64,000 nt of DNA from Alkalihalobacillus sp. LMS39 (GCF_022812285.1 NZ_CP093300.1:2728001-2792000); one strand, 5' to 3'; positions 7,773-16,511 are shown, numbered from the stretch's first letter. Numbers and translations: made by a program. Notes: a model not told the origin generated them from the sequence alone.

Positions 7773-9062
7773 TTACTTCCACTGTTTTGTAAACAACACC
7801 ATTTCATCAGCCATGGACGCTATTTCACTTGATGCTTTTGCAATATCATTAATGACTAACGTAAATGAGCCTAAATCAGTTTCAATTTCTTTGTTTTTAT
7901 CTGAGGAAGCATTCATTTGTTCGACAATATCGGTAAGGAGCTTTGTCATGTTCGTTATTTTTTCGTGACTTTCCACAACAACTTTCTCTACTTGAGTAAG
8001 ATATTCATTATTCGTTTGAATGCGTCCGTTTGTTTCCTCGATTAATGTTTGTACTCCTTCAACAGAGTTATTTGTTTGTTCAGATAGCTTTCTTACTTCA
8101 TCCGCAACAACCGCAAACCCTTTGCCATGTTCGCCAGCTCTTGCTGCTTCAATTGCAGCATTTAACGCTAATAAATTCGTTTGGTTTGCAATGGACTGTA
8201 CAATCGTTACGATTTCTTTGATTTCACTTGATGTTTTTTCCAAATGAACACTATTCGTAGACATCGCTTTTGTCATTGATTGAATGTTTACAAACACATT
8301 CATAATGTCTGCGATTTGTTCATTTCCAGTCGTTGCTCGTTTTTGGACTTGCATTACCAACTCTGTTCCAATTTTTGATTTGCTTGCAACATCCTCCGAT
8401 TGAGATGTCGCTTCTTGTATTGAAGAATTTGTTTGTTCTGCTAAGTCAACTAAAGACGTTGACGTATTTTCAATTAAGTTAACAACTTCTTTTTTTGTTT
8501 GCTCTTCCTTTTCTCGTGCTTCAGAGCTGATTTCATCAAACGCTTCAAGTACAATTTGCTGTTCAAGACTGATAAGTTTCGCAATCGCTTGACATGAAAC
8601 CATCATCTCTGTTCGATCAAACACATATTTTTCGACAAGTGTCATTAGTGCATTTAATAAATTTTGATACGCACATAAATACCATTTTTGTTCTAACCCA
8701 ATTCTTACATGTGCTTTTGCAATTTTAATTCTTTTGTTAATAAAAGAGTCGTCAATGACACCTGTAAACATTTCAACAATATGCTCACGTAACGTAATCT
8801 TTAATCGCTCTACAGATGAATGGTTCTGTATTATCGCTTGCAATGTTGGTGATACCATTAAGCTTTCATAAAACTCATCCATGATAGGCACAATTTCTTC
8901 TTCAACATAAGGTTTTAGGCTGCGAAGAATGTGTAAATCCGTTTCTGTTACATTCGAGATTTTTAGCTGTTTCACTAAATCAGAGTTTGATTGAATGTGA
9001 ATTGAGACATTATGATTGTAAGATAAAACTTTTTGTGTGGACTTTTTACTCGTTTTAAACAT
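7773..9062 (-). CDS. hemAT: HemAT globin-coupled aerotaxis transducer
   Basis: Soluble oxygen sensor that signals to CheA. 429 residues, close to the 432 of B. subtilis HemAT. The N-terminal globin domain (about 30-180) has the proximal heme histidine at H118 (AKAHVRIGL) and a candidate distal tyrosine at Y65 (DEFYESL). A linker leads to a methyl-accepting signalling domain whose hairpin tip [21 protein letters not shown] lies at about 293-323. No membrane segment is present, as expected. The 20-base gap from the cheV stop suggests one operon that couples oxygen sensing with adaptation. Confidence 0.95.
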   Translation of the reverse strand: MFKTSKKSTQKVLSYNHNVSIHIQSNSDLVKQLKISNVTETDLHILRSLKPYVEEEIVPIMDEFYESLMVSPTLQAIIQNHSSVERLKITLREHIVEMFTGVIDDSFINKRIKIAKAHVRIGLEQKWYLCAYQNLLNALMTLVEKYVFDRTEMMVSCQAIAKLISLEQQIVLEAFDEISSEAREKEEQTKKEVVNLIENTSTSLVDLAEQTNSSIQEATSQSEDVASKSKIGTELVMQVQKRATTGNEQIADIMNVFVNIQSMTKAMSTNSVHLEKTSSEIKEIVTIVQSIANQTNLLALNAAIEAARAGEHGKGFAVVADEVRKLSEQTNNSVEGVQTLIEETNGRIQTNNEYLTQVEKVVVESHEKITNMTKLLTDIVEQMNASSDKNKEIETDLGSFTLVINDIAKASSEIASMADEMVLFTKQWK

Positions 9063-9082
9063 CGTTTCCCCCCATTTTCTCC

Positions 9083-9994
9083 CTAGTTTATATGTTTATC
9101 TATTTCTTCGACCAGATGTACAACTTCAGGCTTACTAACTTGAGCATTTGCTCCAACTAAATCCCCTTTATGCTGCAATTCCACTGTAATTAAAGATGAA
9201 AATATAATAACCGGTACATTAGTTAAAACAGAATGTTCTTTTATTCGTTTTGTTAAATGATGCCCGTCCATTTTTGGCATTTCAAGGTCTGTAATGACGA
9301 GTTGAACACTTTCTTTTACCCGACTTTCTCCTTCATTCGCTAATGACTCTAAATAGTCCCATGCAGATTTCCCATTATCAAAAAAGGTTAAACGGCTATA
9401 TCCCGCTTCAGATAACGTATCTTCAAGAAGCTTTCGCAACACAGGTGAATCTTCAGCAATCACAAGTTGTTTATTACTTCTTTCCCGTACACCCATTGAT
9501 TTTATAGCGCTTTTATTTACGCCTGCTTCTGGTGAAATATCCACTACAATCTTTTCATAATCTAATAGCAACACCATTTGCTCATCCATCTTCACAACAC
9601 CAATTGTTGAAGACTGTAAACCTTTAGATACCTCAGATGGTTTCTCAATCTGTTCCCATGAAATACGATGAATGCGTGAAACGGATTCAACATGAAAAGC
9701 AACTTTGACTTGATTTAGCTCAGAAACAATATACTTATCTTGTTCAGGTTGAGCTGAAGGAGGATATCCTAATACTTTTGCTAGGTCAATAACTGGTAAT
9801 ATTTCCTCACGTAAGCGAATGATTCCTTCTACATTCGGATGACTGTTTGGAACTTTTGTAATTGGCAATGGAGTAATAATTTCGCGAACCTTTAGAACGT
9901 TAATACCAAATAGCTCTTCCCCAATCGAAAACACAATGATTTCCAGTTCATTAGTACCACTTTCAAGCAATATTCCTTTGTTTTCATTTATCAT
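9083..9994 (-). CDS. cheV: Chemotaxis coupling/adaptation protein CheV
   Basis: Links receptors to the CheA kinase and adapts the signal through its own phosphorylation. 303 residues with an N-terminal CheW-like domain (about 15-155) and a C-terminal response-regulator receiver (about 175-303). The receiver shows the acidic pair E181-D182, the phospho-acceptor D236 in [12 protein letters not shown] and the SKPEV lysine near 288. The gene begins at ATG 9994 and is followed 20 bases later by hemAT. Standard Bacillus chemotaxis protein. Confidence 0.95.
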   Translation of the reverse strand: MINENKGILLESGTNELEIIVFSIGEELFGINVLKVREIITPLPITKVPNSHPNVEGIIRLREEILPVIDLAKVLGYPPSAQPEQDKYIVSELNQVKVAFHVESVSRIHRISWEQIEKPSEVSKGLQSSTIGVVKMDEQMVLLLDYEKIVVDISPEAGVNKSAIKSMGVRERSNKQLVIAEDSPVLRKLLEDTLSEAGYSRLTFFDNGKSAWDYLESLANEGESRVKESVQLVITDLEMPKMDGHHLTKRIKEHSVLTNVPVIIFSSLITVELQHKGDLVGANAQVSKPEVVHLVEEIDKHIN

Positions 9995-10344
9995 TTCATT
10001 CTCTCCTTTTACGAGTGAAGTTTACCAACATCGAATAAAAATCCATATATTTAGGTTATTATTAATAAGAATACCATTCTTTTTCGCGACCGACCATCTT
10101 TTTTTATATTAAAACAATTTTTCCCAACCGATACTAATGACCTATTAAATATGAACCGTAAAAAAAAGAAGTGGCGTCAGCCTGTCGACAAACTCGACAG
10201 TTTTTTTGATGGATTTTCGCCAATGCCAAGTGGGTTCGGGGCTAATGCAATTTGTCATCGCCTTTCCGTCCTTATGCTCACTTCGTTCCGCTACCACTAC
10301 AAGCCATTGACAAATACGCAGATACTGCGTTGAAGCCATAAACA
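9995..10344. other. Intergenic region with a plus-strand orphan terminator hairpin
   Basis: No gene is visible. A perfect seven-base stem CTGTCGA/TCGACAG (10182-10188 with 10194-10200) followed by seven T forms a plus-strand terminator, although no plus-strand gene precedes it. A wider GGCG/CGCC pairing surrounds it. The stretch 10165-10335 looks like a remnant of a mobile element or a small RNA locus; which one cannot be decided here. Confidence 0.4.
10182..10207 (+). terminator. Orphan intrinsic terminator hairpin
   Basis: Stem CTGTCGA CAAAC TCGACAG followed by TTTTTTT. The only neighbouring gene upstream on this strand is none: cheV is read the other way. It may end an unannotated short RNA or belong to an inactive element. 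Confidence 0.6.
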
Positions 10345-10381
10345 CAAAAAAGATACGAGAATAATCTCTCGCATCTTTTTT
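10345..10381. terminator. Bidirectional terminator overlapping a small gene's stop
   Basis: Stem AAAAAAGATACGAGA pairs with TCTCTCGCATCTTTTTT with one mismatch. On the minus strand it begins immediately at the TGA of the 59-residue membrane protein, supporting that gene. Confidence 0.8.
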
Positions 10382-10560
10382 CAATCCTCATTCTCTTTAT
10401 TTTTAGCTGCCTTAAAATTAAGGTAAATAGCATAACCAACTGCTACAAACAAAAATACAATTCCATAACCTATTTTTAAATCCAACCAACACGTAGACAA
10501 CATTATTGTTATAGCAATAATAAAAATTAGCTTTAAACTCGATCGATGATATTTGTTCAT
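10381..10560 (-). CDS. Small hypothetical membrane protein, 59 residues
   Basis: ATG 10560 to TGA 10381. There is a basic N-terminus (MNKYHRSSLK), two hydrophobic segments (about 10-23 and 30-48, the second GYGIVFLFVAVGYAIYL) and a charged lysine/glutamate tail. The family is not recognised. Support comes from the terminator that starts exactly at its stop and from the topology. The ribosome site is weak (GAGGTG about 13 bases upstream), so translation is not certain. Confidence 0.6.
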   Translation of the reverse strand: MNKYHRSSLKLIFIIAITIMLSTCWLDLKIGYGIVFLFVAVGYAIYLNFKAAKNKENED

Positions 10561-10645
10561 TTAATTTAGTCTACACCTCACCACTATTAAATTTGATTCA
10601 ACATTCCTTAATAACCACTATGCTTAGAATTAGCAGCTCTTCGGC

Positions 10646-10700
10646 CTCGCTCCTGGTATGGGGGGCACGCTTTCCGTAGGCTGGCGTTGAACTAACCGGC
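10646..10700. repeat. Dispersed repeat, family 3, truncated copy
   Basis: ATGGGGGGCACGCTTTCCG...GGCGTTGAACTAACCGGC matches the left half of the long palindrome at 45497-45620. The right half is missing, so this is a fragment. Similar GC-rich CGCTTTCCGC repeats occur in many Bacillus chromosomes. Confidence 0.7.
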
Positions 10701-10748
10701 TGAAATTTGCCACTCTTCAAACTAGAGACAGATGGTCATTCACGTCAA

Positions 10749-10795
10749 AGCGAAACGCCTTTGAAAGTCATTTTCTCAAAGGCGTTTCGTTTTAA
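10749..10795. terminator. Hairpin downstream of ilvA, probable terminator
   Basis: A perfect 14-base stem CGAAACGCCTTTGA / TCAAAGGCGTTTCG at 10751-10764 and 10776-10789. The T run is better on the plus strand than on the ilvA strand. The stem and loop resemble the hairpin at 45951-45986. Confidence 0.65.
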
Positions 10796-10797
10796 GC

Positions 10798-12045
10798 TTA
10801 AATTAATAAATTAAATAAGCTTTGATTTTTATTAATTTCATTGAAAGGAAATCCTTTTTTTGTTAGCCTTTCAATTAGTAAGTGGTAATCTTTATCACGC
10901 TTTAATTCAATTCCTACTAAAGCTGGTCCACTTGATTTGTTATTCTTTTTCGTATATTCAAATCTTGTAATATCATCTTCAGGACCTAATACATCTTCCA
11001 TGAACTCTCGTAATGCCCCTGCTCGTTGCGGGAATTCAATGATAAAATAATGTTGTAGTCCTTCATAAATAAGGGAGCGTTCTCTCATTTCCTGCATCCG
11101 TCCAATATCATTATTTCCACCACTTACAACACAAACGACCGTTTTCCCTTTAATTTCATCTTTATAAAAATCTAAAGCTGAGATAGGCATTGCTCCAGCC
11201 GGTTCTGCTACAATTGCATTTTGATTGTATAATTCTAAGATTGTTGTACAAATTTTTCCTTCTGGGACTAAAATAACATCATCCAATATCGTTTCACAAA
11301 TCGCAAATGGAAGATCTCCGACTTTTTTTACAGCGGCACCATCGACAAATTTATCTATTTCCTCTAATTCGATTACTTTCCCAAGTTCCAGTGATTTTTT
11401 CATCGCGGGTGCCCCAGCTGGCTCAGCTCCGATAATTCGCGTCTTTGGACTAATACTTTTTATGTACGTACCAACCCCCGCAATTAATCCGCCACCACCA
11501 ATGGAAGAAAATAAGAAGTCAATTGGTTCTTCAATATCATTCATAATTTCCATGCCCACTGTTCCTTGACCAGCAACAATTTTTTCTTGGTCAAACGGAT
11601 GAATAAATGCCATTTGATGTTCATTGCAATATTTCATTGCTTCGTTAAAAGAATCATCAAATGTATCTCCCGTTAAGACAACTTGAACAAATTCTTTTCC
11701 AAAAAACTTCACTTGGTCTACTTTTTGTCTTGGTGTTGTTGTTGGCATAAAAATTTTTCCAACAATTTTAAGCGCAAAACAAGAATAAGCAACGCCTTGA
11801 GCATGATTGCCTGCACTAGCACATACAATCCCATTTTCAATTTCTTCTTTCGGCAAACTTTGAATTTGATGATATGCTCCACGAATTTTAAATGAGCGAA
11901 CGACTTGTAAGTCTTCACGTTTTAAATATACATTACATTCATACCGTTCCGATAACACTTGATTTTTTTGCAAAGGAGTATGAACGACTACATCCTTTAA
12001 TGTTTGATTAGCAATTATAATATCTTCAAGTTGAATCTTTCCCAT
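10798..12045 (-). CDS. ilvA: Threonine dehydratase (threonine ammonia-lyase), biosynthetic
   Basis: Deaminates threonine to 2-oxobutanoate, the first committed step of isoleucine synthesis. 415 residues, fold-type II PLP enzyme with the Schiff-base lysine K53 in VVRSFKIRGAYH and the glycine-rich phosphate loop SIGGGGLIAGVG. A single ACT-like domain (about 335-415) matches the Bacillus form and mediates allosteric control by branched-chain amino acids. ATG 12045 has AAAGGA eight bases upstream; an in-frame TTG two codons earlier is unlikely. It is monocistronic here. No T-box motif was found in the 250-base upstream gap. Confidence 0.95.
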   Translation of the reverse strand: MGKIQLEDIIIANQTLKDVVVHTPLQKNQVLSERYECNVYLKREDLQVVRSFKIRGAYHQIQSLPKEEIENGIVCASAGNHAQGVAYSCFALKIVGKIFMPTTTPRQKVDQVKFFGKEFVQVVLTGDTFDDSFNEAMKYCNEHQMAFIHPFDQEKIVAGQGTVGMEIMNDIEEPIDFLFSSIGGGGLIAGVGTYIKSISPKTRIIGAEPAGAPAMKKSLELGKVIELEEIDKFVDGAAVKKVGDLPFAICETILDDVILVPEGKICTTILELYNQNAIVAEPAGAMPISALDFYKDEIKGKTVVCVVSGGNNDIGRMQEMRERSLIYEGLQHYFIIEFPQRAGALREFMEDVLGPEDDITRFEYTKKNNKSSGPALVGIELKRDKDYHLLIERLTKKGFPFNEINKNQSLFNLLI

Positions 12046-12295
12046 TACCAAATTCCTTTCGTTTTATCTCGATATTTCCTCATTATGTACATTCATCTGA
12101 GCGATAACCTTTATTGTGATCTTTAGCTTTTTTCCATTCACTATCTTACCATACTTTTTGTGAAAATACTTTTTATTGCGATTTTTTTTAAACCACTCTA
12201 TAATTGAAATGGATAAATAGACCAAGTATGCATAGCAAAATCAGTAAAGCTCATACTTTATGTAAGTTCTTTATTCTAACTAGGAGGTTTTCAAC

Positions 12296-12496
12296 ATGTT
12301 TAAAAAGTTATCAATGATTAGTGCGGTACTTTTTACATTACTACTCATCCCTGTAACTGCCTTTGCAGCTGGTGGTGATGGTGAAGAAACAGCCGCAGCA
12401 AGTGCTGACGGAGGTTTAACGTACTGGTTACTTGTCATCCTTTCTGTTGCGACACTCATTTATATGACTTACCTTTGTGCTCGTGATAATGGCTAA
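12296..12496 (+). CDS. Small secreted or membrane protein of unknown function, 66 residues
   Basis: ATG 12296 with TAGGAGG at ideal spacing. An N-terminal signal sequence (about 1-24, ending AFAA-GG) is followed by an acidic Gly/Ala/Ser stretch (GGDGEETAAASADGG) and a second hydrophobic segment (about 43-60, YWLLVILSVATLIYMTYL). The end is CARDNG, with a cysteine on the inner side. The family is not recognised. A terminator starts eight bases after the stop, so it is its own transcription unit or the first cistron before YvgT. Confidence 0.75.
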   Translation: MFKKLSMISAVLFTLLLIPVTAFAAGGDGEETAAASADGGLTYWLLVILSVATLIYMTYLCARDNG

Positions 12497-12504
12497 ATGA
12501 AACT

Positions 12505-12540
12505 GGAAGGAGTGGGACAACCGCTCCTTCCTTTCTTTAT
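12505..12540 (+). terminator. Intrinsic terminator after the small secreted protein
   Basis: Stem GGAAGGAGTGG / CCGCTCCTTCC (11 pairs, one G-T) followed by TTTCTTTAT. Its presence argues against extending the next gene's N-terminus back to an ATG at 12497, which would run through it. Confidence 0.75.
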
Positions 12541-12586
12541 TACCGACTATTGTATGCCAAAGCCTTTAATGAAAAGGGGAATGAAC

Positions 12587-13207
12587 GTGTCTTGGGATGT
12601 ACTAACGATTATCGGAACAATCGCATTCGCTTTAAGTGGTGTCATTGTTGCGATGGAAGAAGAATATGACTTAATGGGTGTTTACATCTTAGGACTAGTC
12701 ACAGCTTTTGGCGGTGGTGCGATTCGAAATCTTCTAATCGGTGTTCCCGTATCAGCGTTATGGGAACAAGGAACATTATTTTTTATGGCGATCATTGTGA
12801 TGACCCTCGCCTTTTTCCTTCCAAACATTTGGGTCACCCACTGGATTAAATGGGGATTGCTGTTTGATGCGATGGGACTCGCTGCTTTCGCGATCCAAGG
12901 TGCCCTTTATGCCACGTCGATGAACCATCCATTAAGTGCTGTCATTGTCGCAGCGGCTTTAACAGGTGCCGGAGGGGGAATGGTGAGAGATATTTTAGCT
13001 GGTCGAAAACCACTTGTCTTACGTTCGGAAATTTATATTTTTTGGGCGATGCTTGCCGGTTTAGCCATTGGCCTAGGAATAGGAGAAGGCACTTTCGCTA
13101 TTATTACTCTTTTTCTCTCTATTGTTACGTTACGGATGTTGTCTGTTCATTTCAAATGGACACTCCCACGACGGAAAGTCACCGTTTCTCATAATGAAAA
13201 CCAATAG
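12587..13207 (+). CDS. YvgT/UPF0126-type (TRIC-like) membrane protein
   Basis: About 206 residues with seven hydrophobic segments and two internal repeats. Both repeats carry the UPF0126 glycine motifs: TAFGGGAIRNLLIG in the first half and TGAGGGMVRDILAG in the second. Bacterial members of this fold are related to trimeric intracellular cation channels, and some have been proposed to move glycine or cations. GTG 12587 has AGGGG seven bases upstream; ATG 12581 lies too close to that site. The gene ends inside the next terminator stem. Confidence 0.85.
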   Translation: MSWDVLTIIGTIAFALSGVIVAMEEEYDLMGVYILGLVTAFGGGAIRNLLIGVPVSALWEQGTLFFMAIIVMTLAFFLPNIWVTHWIKWGLLFDAMGLAAFAIQGALYATSMNHPLSAVIVAAALTGAGGGMVRDILAGRKPLVLRSEIYIFWAMLAGLAIGLGIGEGTFAIITLFLSIVTLRMLSVHFKWTLPRRKVTVSHNENQ

Positions 13208-13231
13208 CAAAGATAAGCTATTGGTTTTTTT
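13197..13231. terminator. Bidirectional terminator between converging genes
   Basis: Stem AAAACCAATAGC / GCTATTGGTTTT around an eight-base loop, followed by T on the plus strand. The stop codon of the YvgT-like gene lies inside the left arm, and the sseA stop lies at the right edge. Confidence 0.85.
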
Positions 13232-14064
13232 CATTCTCCTTTTGCTATGGGATGTTGTGAATAAGAAATCCAATCGCTCCAACTACCAACATACAGTTTT
13301 GCGTGATATCCTAATTCAGTTAAGGCTAACACATTCGGACATGCCGTAACACCTGATCCGCAATAAACAATCACTTCTTTTTCTTTTGGAAGCATGGTAA
13401 ATTGCTGTTTCATTTCTTCCTCTAGTTTCCACATACCTTCTGTTGTTTTCGTCTTTTTCCAAAAAGAAGACATAGCTCCCGGTATATGTCCTGCCATTTT
13501 ATCAATCGGTTCTTCGATTCCTAAAAACCGTTTATTTTCCCGAGAATCCAATAAAATCGCATCATACTTTTTGCTCACAACTTCTTCTACAAGTTTTGTT
13601 GGTGCGACCATTTGCTCTTGAATTCTCACTTCATAATCTGAATGTGGAAACGTAGGAATAACAGTAGATGTAGGAAGCTTCTTTTCTTGCCAGCTTGAAA
13701 AATTCCCATTTAACACAAAAACGTTTTCAATTCCGATATAACGAAGCATCCACCAGCATCTAGAAGCCATCACTCCGTCTTGATTATCATAAACGACGAC
13801 AAATGAATCTTCAGAAATTCCTGCTGTTCGGACTTTTTGTAAAAATTCCTCAATTGGAGGAAGAGGATGTCTTCCTCCGACTTCCTTTACCTCCCCTGAT
13901 AAATCCTTTTCCAAATCAAAATAAAGTGCATGTTCAATATGGGAATTCACATACTGTTCTAATCCAGCCTGAGGATTTCCTAGTTCAAAGCGACAATCAA
14001 TGACTCTAACGTTAGCGTCATGTAGCCGAGATTGTAACTCTTCAAACTCTATGATCGATCGCAT
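13231..14064 (-). CDS. sseA: Two-domain rhodanese, thiosulfate / 3-mercaptopyruvate sulfurtransferase
   Basis: 277 residues with tandem rhodanese domains (about 1-130 inactive, 150-277 catalytic). The persulfide-forming cysteine is in YCGSGVTACPNVLAL near residue 236. The CGSGVTA loop is that of 3-mercaptopyruvate sulfurtransferases rather than the basic loop of thiosulfate enzymes. The first domain has the family segment FDLEKDLSG. ATG 14064 lies within the end of yppE (16-base overlap) with GGGGCGGGGACAAC before it, so translation may be coupled. Confidence 0.88.
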   Translation of the reverse strand: MRSIIEFEELQSRLHDANVRVIDCRFELGNPQAGLEQYVNSHIEHALYFDLEKDLSGEVKEVGGRHPLPPIEEFLQKVRTAGISEDSFVVVYDNQDGVMASRCWWMLRYIGIENVFVLNGNFSSWQEKKLPTSTVIPTFPHSDYEVRIQEQMVAPTKLVEEVVSKKYDAILLDSRENKRFLGIEEPIDKMAGHIPGAMSSFWKKTKTTEGMWKLEEEMKQQFTMLPKEKEVIVYCGSGVTACPNVLALTELGYHAKLYVGSWSDWISYSQHPIAKGE

Positions 14065-14456
14065 GTTGTCCCCGCCCCTTCTATACTCACATGCATTTGA
14101 CTTTCAATCGTTTGCAAAATATACTCGATTGATTTTATCGTTTCAATGACATTCTTTTTCCGTGCCCGCGGTTGACAAACTGTGATCGCCATACCAGTGA
14201 TATTGTCAAATAAGTTTGTGATTTGCATAGTATAAATATACTTTGGACTTTCATAATCTACCCATTCCATGGCAAGCTCTTTCCATTCAGAAGCCTTATA
14301 ATGGACTTCATCCGCAAATGGTTTAAACTCAGTGAAAAAACGTTCCTCATATCGTTCTTTTGTCATTTCAATATCAACAAAATCATACATTTTTTTAGTA
14401 AGCTTACGTAATTCTTTCGTTAACGAAAGAAAGCGAAGCTGTTTATGGTTATCCAT
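14049..14456 (-). CDS. yppE: DUF1798 family protein YppE
   Basis: 135 residues, all-helical and charged, ATG 14456 with GGAGG seven bases upstream (a TTG one codon earlier is unlikely). ERYEERFFTEFKPFADEV and the W-rich EWKELAMEWVDYESPKYI segment match B. subtilis YppE, a small helical-bundle protein of unknown function. The location, near racA, sspM, yppC and recU-ponA, agrees with the ypp cluster of B. subtilis. It overlaps the following sseA gene by 16 bases. Confidence 0.85.
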   Translation of the reverse strand: MDNHKQLRFLSLTKELRKLTKKMYDFVDIEMTKERYEERFFTEFKPFADEVHYKASEWKELAMEWVDYESPKYIYTMQITNLFDNITGMAITVCQPRARKKNVIETIKSIEYILQTIESQMHVSIEGAGTTCDRS

Positions 14457-14491
14457 CAAAACACCTCCGCTCTTATCTTAACAATGAATGG

Positions 14492-15004
14492 TTAAATTGA
14501 AAAGAGTTGCATAAACGCTCGTTTTTTCTCTGGCCTTTCGACTTTCACTTCTTCGTTTATAATTGGTTTTGCACTTTCTTCCACCTTTTGTAGCCGCATT
14601 TCAATTTTCTCAAGCATAGTTGTGATTTGGTCTAATTCAGTGCGATGCCGCAATAACTGATAACTAACCACTTCATCAGCTTTCTTTGATAATTTGCCTT
14701 CAAACTCTTCAATTCGATTTACCATTTCTTTTAACTGGTATTCATACTGATGGATAGGAATCATATCTTTTCTTTTTTCTTTTCTAGCCTGAACTCTAGA
14801 AACGTGAACATCTCTCATTTTCTTTCCTGCATTCAGTTGACCTTTAATCTCACGTAGCATTTCAACATGTGATGTACCAAATAAATAATGTCCATGTTCA
14901 TTCATTTGGCAACGAATATCAAAATACTTTACCCATCTTTTTACCGTTGTCGGATTGACACCTAAGAGTTCCGACACTTCCTTGGTCTTAAATACATTTT
15001 CCAT
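14492..15004 (-). CDS. racA: RacA-like chromosome-anchoring protein
   Basis: RacA binds centromere-like sites near the origin and tethers them to DivIVA at the cell pole during sporulation. 170 residues (B. subtilis RacA 184). The N-terminal MerR-type helix-turn-helix (about 5-25, TKEVSELLGVNPTTVKRWVKYF) with a GHYLF wing is followed by a coiled coil (about 85-150) and a lysine/proline-rich tail. The HTH-wing pattern and the ypp-region location favour RacA over an ordinary MerR regulator, which would have a different effector domain. A sporulation-specific promoter was not identified. Confidence 0.8.
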   Translation of the reverse strand: MENVFKTKEVSELLGVNPTTVKRWVKYFDIRCQMNEHGHYLFGTSHVEMLREIKGQLNAGKKMRDVHVSRVQARKEKRKDMIPIHQYEYQLKEMVNRIEEFEGKLSKKADEVVSYQLLRHRTELDQITTMLEKIEMRLQKVEESAKPIINEEVKVERPEKKRAFMQLFSI

Positions 15005-15182
15005 TCTAATCCCCCCATCAAGATTGGATCACGCGACTCGAGCAACTCTTGTTATAGGAGTAATTCGAAAAGAATGAGCGATTCCCTCCCCACTTGACAA
15101 AACTAGAACCGATTCGGCAAAGTAAGTGGAATTTATCTTTTTGTTCTGAATCCTCAACAAATTTCAAACGAATGCGTCGAAT

Positions 15183-15213
15183 TGAATCGAATACACCTGT
15201 TTTTCTCATACTA
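15183..15213 (+). promoter_or_regulatory. Candidate SigG forespore promoter of sspM
   Basis: TGAATC at 15183-15188 and CATACTA at 15207-15213 with 18 bases between. This matches SigF/SigG promoters (TGNATA, 18, CATNNTA) in five of six and all -10 positions. It is 33 bases before the sspM GTG, as expected for an SASP gene. Confidence 0.65.
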
Positions 15214-15245
15214 TAGAAGAACGAACAAAAACGGAGGTGAACGGT

Positions 15246-15365
15246 GTGGCAGATTCTAAAGAGCAGCAAAAAGCACAAGCAAAACGTCCAGATAGTCAAA
15301 AGTCTGAACAGCAACGAGGGTACGGCGATAAAAAATTAAATGGTCCAAATCGTCCTGCTGAATAA
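15246..15365 (+). CDS. sspM: Minor small acid-soluble spore protein SspM
   Basis: 39 residues starting at GTG 15246 with GGAGG eight bases upstream. It is lysine/glutamine-rich and hydrophilic and ends GYGDKKLNGPNRPAE. B. subtilis SspM (34 residues) ends in the same DKKL-GGPNRP pattern, and its gene lies in the same ypp neighbourhood. It is made only in the forespore; the exact role of this minor SASP is unknown. A SigG-type promoter precedes it and a strong terminator follows eight bases after the stop. The start is slightly longer than in B. subtilis. Confidence 0.88.
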   Translation: MADSKEQQKAQAKRPDSQKSEQQRGYGDKKLNGPNRPAE

Positions 15366-15372
15366 TAAGTGA

Positions 15373-15420
15373 AAAGATATGTCCAATGGGCATTACAACC
15401 ATTGGACATATCTTTATTTT
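15373..15420. terminator. Bidirectional terminator between sspM and yppC
   Basis: A 17-base perfect stem AAAGATATGTCCAATGG / CCATTGGACATATCTTT with a nine-base loop, followed by T-rich sequence on the plus strand. The yppC stop is at its right edge. Confidence 0.88.
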
Positions 15421-16397
15421 ATCACCCCGTCTGGCAATAGACGATTTTCTGTTTTCACAGCAAATTCTAGCTGTGACATTTTCTTTTTATACCAAGAAGT
15501 AATATCAATGTCTTTTGGTTTTTTTATGTCTTTAAAAAATGGCTTCATCTCCATCCCTTCATGAAACCAATCTATTGTATTCTCTCTTTTATGTCCGACA
15601 ATCGGAAAGGTAGTTCTTAAAAAAGGCGTTTTTTTTCCAATGGTCCAAGGTAAATATCGCTCATAGTCTTTTCTTGAACCAGTATGCTCAATTTGCAAGC
15701 CAAACTTTCGAATCGAAAAAGTATCATCAGAGTCATATAATAACCATGCTAATTTCTTCCCTAATTCAATTCTTTCTTTCACATCAGTAAAGTTTTTTAC
15801 ATAAAATCCATATAACTTCCCTTCTCTCGTTGGGAATAACACATAACTGAAATGTAAATGTTCTTCCGTAATATAAACGAGAGATTGAAATACATGCTTT
15901 TTAATTTGTGGATGTTCAATGACAGGCTTTTGAATGACGTGCTGTTCATTAATGATGAGAGCCGTACATAACCTTTCGATTTCAGGACATTCCCAGAAAC
16001 GTTCCCATTCTTTTTTCATAAAAGTGGAAACGTGAAAATAATCGAGCAAATGAAACAATGGTCGATTCCATTTCTTTGAATACTCGTAAAGCAATAATTG
16101 GGGATAAGCATCGGAAAATATACACCAATTCGCTCGTTCATATGTTAAAAAAACCCTTGAGCGAAATTTTAAACTTAGTAACTCTCGAAACCAATTGCTT
16201 TCTAGATCGGTCATGTTCCATCCAGCATTTCGTGATACAATACTCGCTAATAACGCCCAGCGAATTTCTTTATGACGCTTGAAAAATAATGCATAAAATA
16301 TGGTACGTGAAATATTATCGATATTTCCACGGTTTGTTGCTTTTTTTATATTTGAAATCAGCTGTTTTTCACGAGGAGGTAGCTGTGATATCGTCAT
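15414..16397 (-). CDS. yppC: DUF2515 family protein YppC
   Basis: 327 residues. ATG 16397 has AGGAAG six bases upstream; an earlier in-frame ATG at 16448 would add 17 residues without a ribosome site. Aromatic and basic, with no signal peptide. The segments NISRTIFYALFFKRHKEIRWALLASIVSRNAGWNMTDL, TYERANWCIFSDAYPQL and TFPIVGHKRENTIDWF are characteristic of B. subtilis YppC (DUF2515), a protein of unknown function. It is transcribed divergently from recU-ponA, with a 21-base palindrome in between. Confidence 0.88.
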   Translation of the reverse strand: MTISQLPPREKQLISNIKKATNRGNIDNISRTIFYALFFKRHKEIRWALLASIVSRNAGWNMTDLESNWFRELLSLKFRSRVFLTYERANWCIFSDAYPQLLLYEYSKKWNRPLFHLLDYFHVSTFMKKEWERFWECPEIERLCTALIINEQHVIQKPVIEHPQIKKHVFQSLVYITEEHLHFSYVLFPTREGKLYGFYVKNFTDVKERIELGKKLAWLLYDSDDTFSIRKFGLQIEHTGSRKDYERYLPWTIGKKTPFLRTTFPIVGHKRENTIDWFHEGMEMKPFFKDIKKPKDIDITSWYKKKMSQLEFAVKTENRLLPDGVIK

Positions 16398-16511
16398 CTC
16401 TCTCTTCCTTTCATCAAAAAATGGACAACTTCTAGTCGATGTTTGCATAAGGATGAATTGTGAGAAACTAATAAAAACTATGAGAGAAATTTTTCTTGAA
16501 TTTTTCCGATA

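Noticed and set aside
12046-12295. T-box or other leader upstream of ilvA
   Set aside because: No AGGGTGGNACCGCG-like sequence and no terminator/antiterminator pair was found in this gap.
12497-12586. N-terminal extension of the YvgT-like protein to ATG 12497
   Set aside because: The segment runs through an intrinsic terminator of the preceding gene and has no ribosome site; GTG 12587 has a good one.
15018-15314. 98-codon minus-strand frame opposite sspM
   Set aside because: No ribosome site or family resemblance, and it overlaps the well-supported sspM gene and its promoter.
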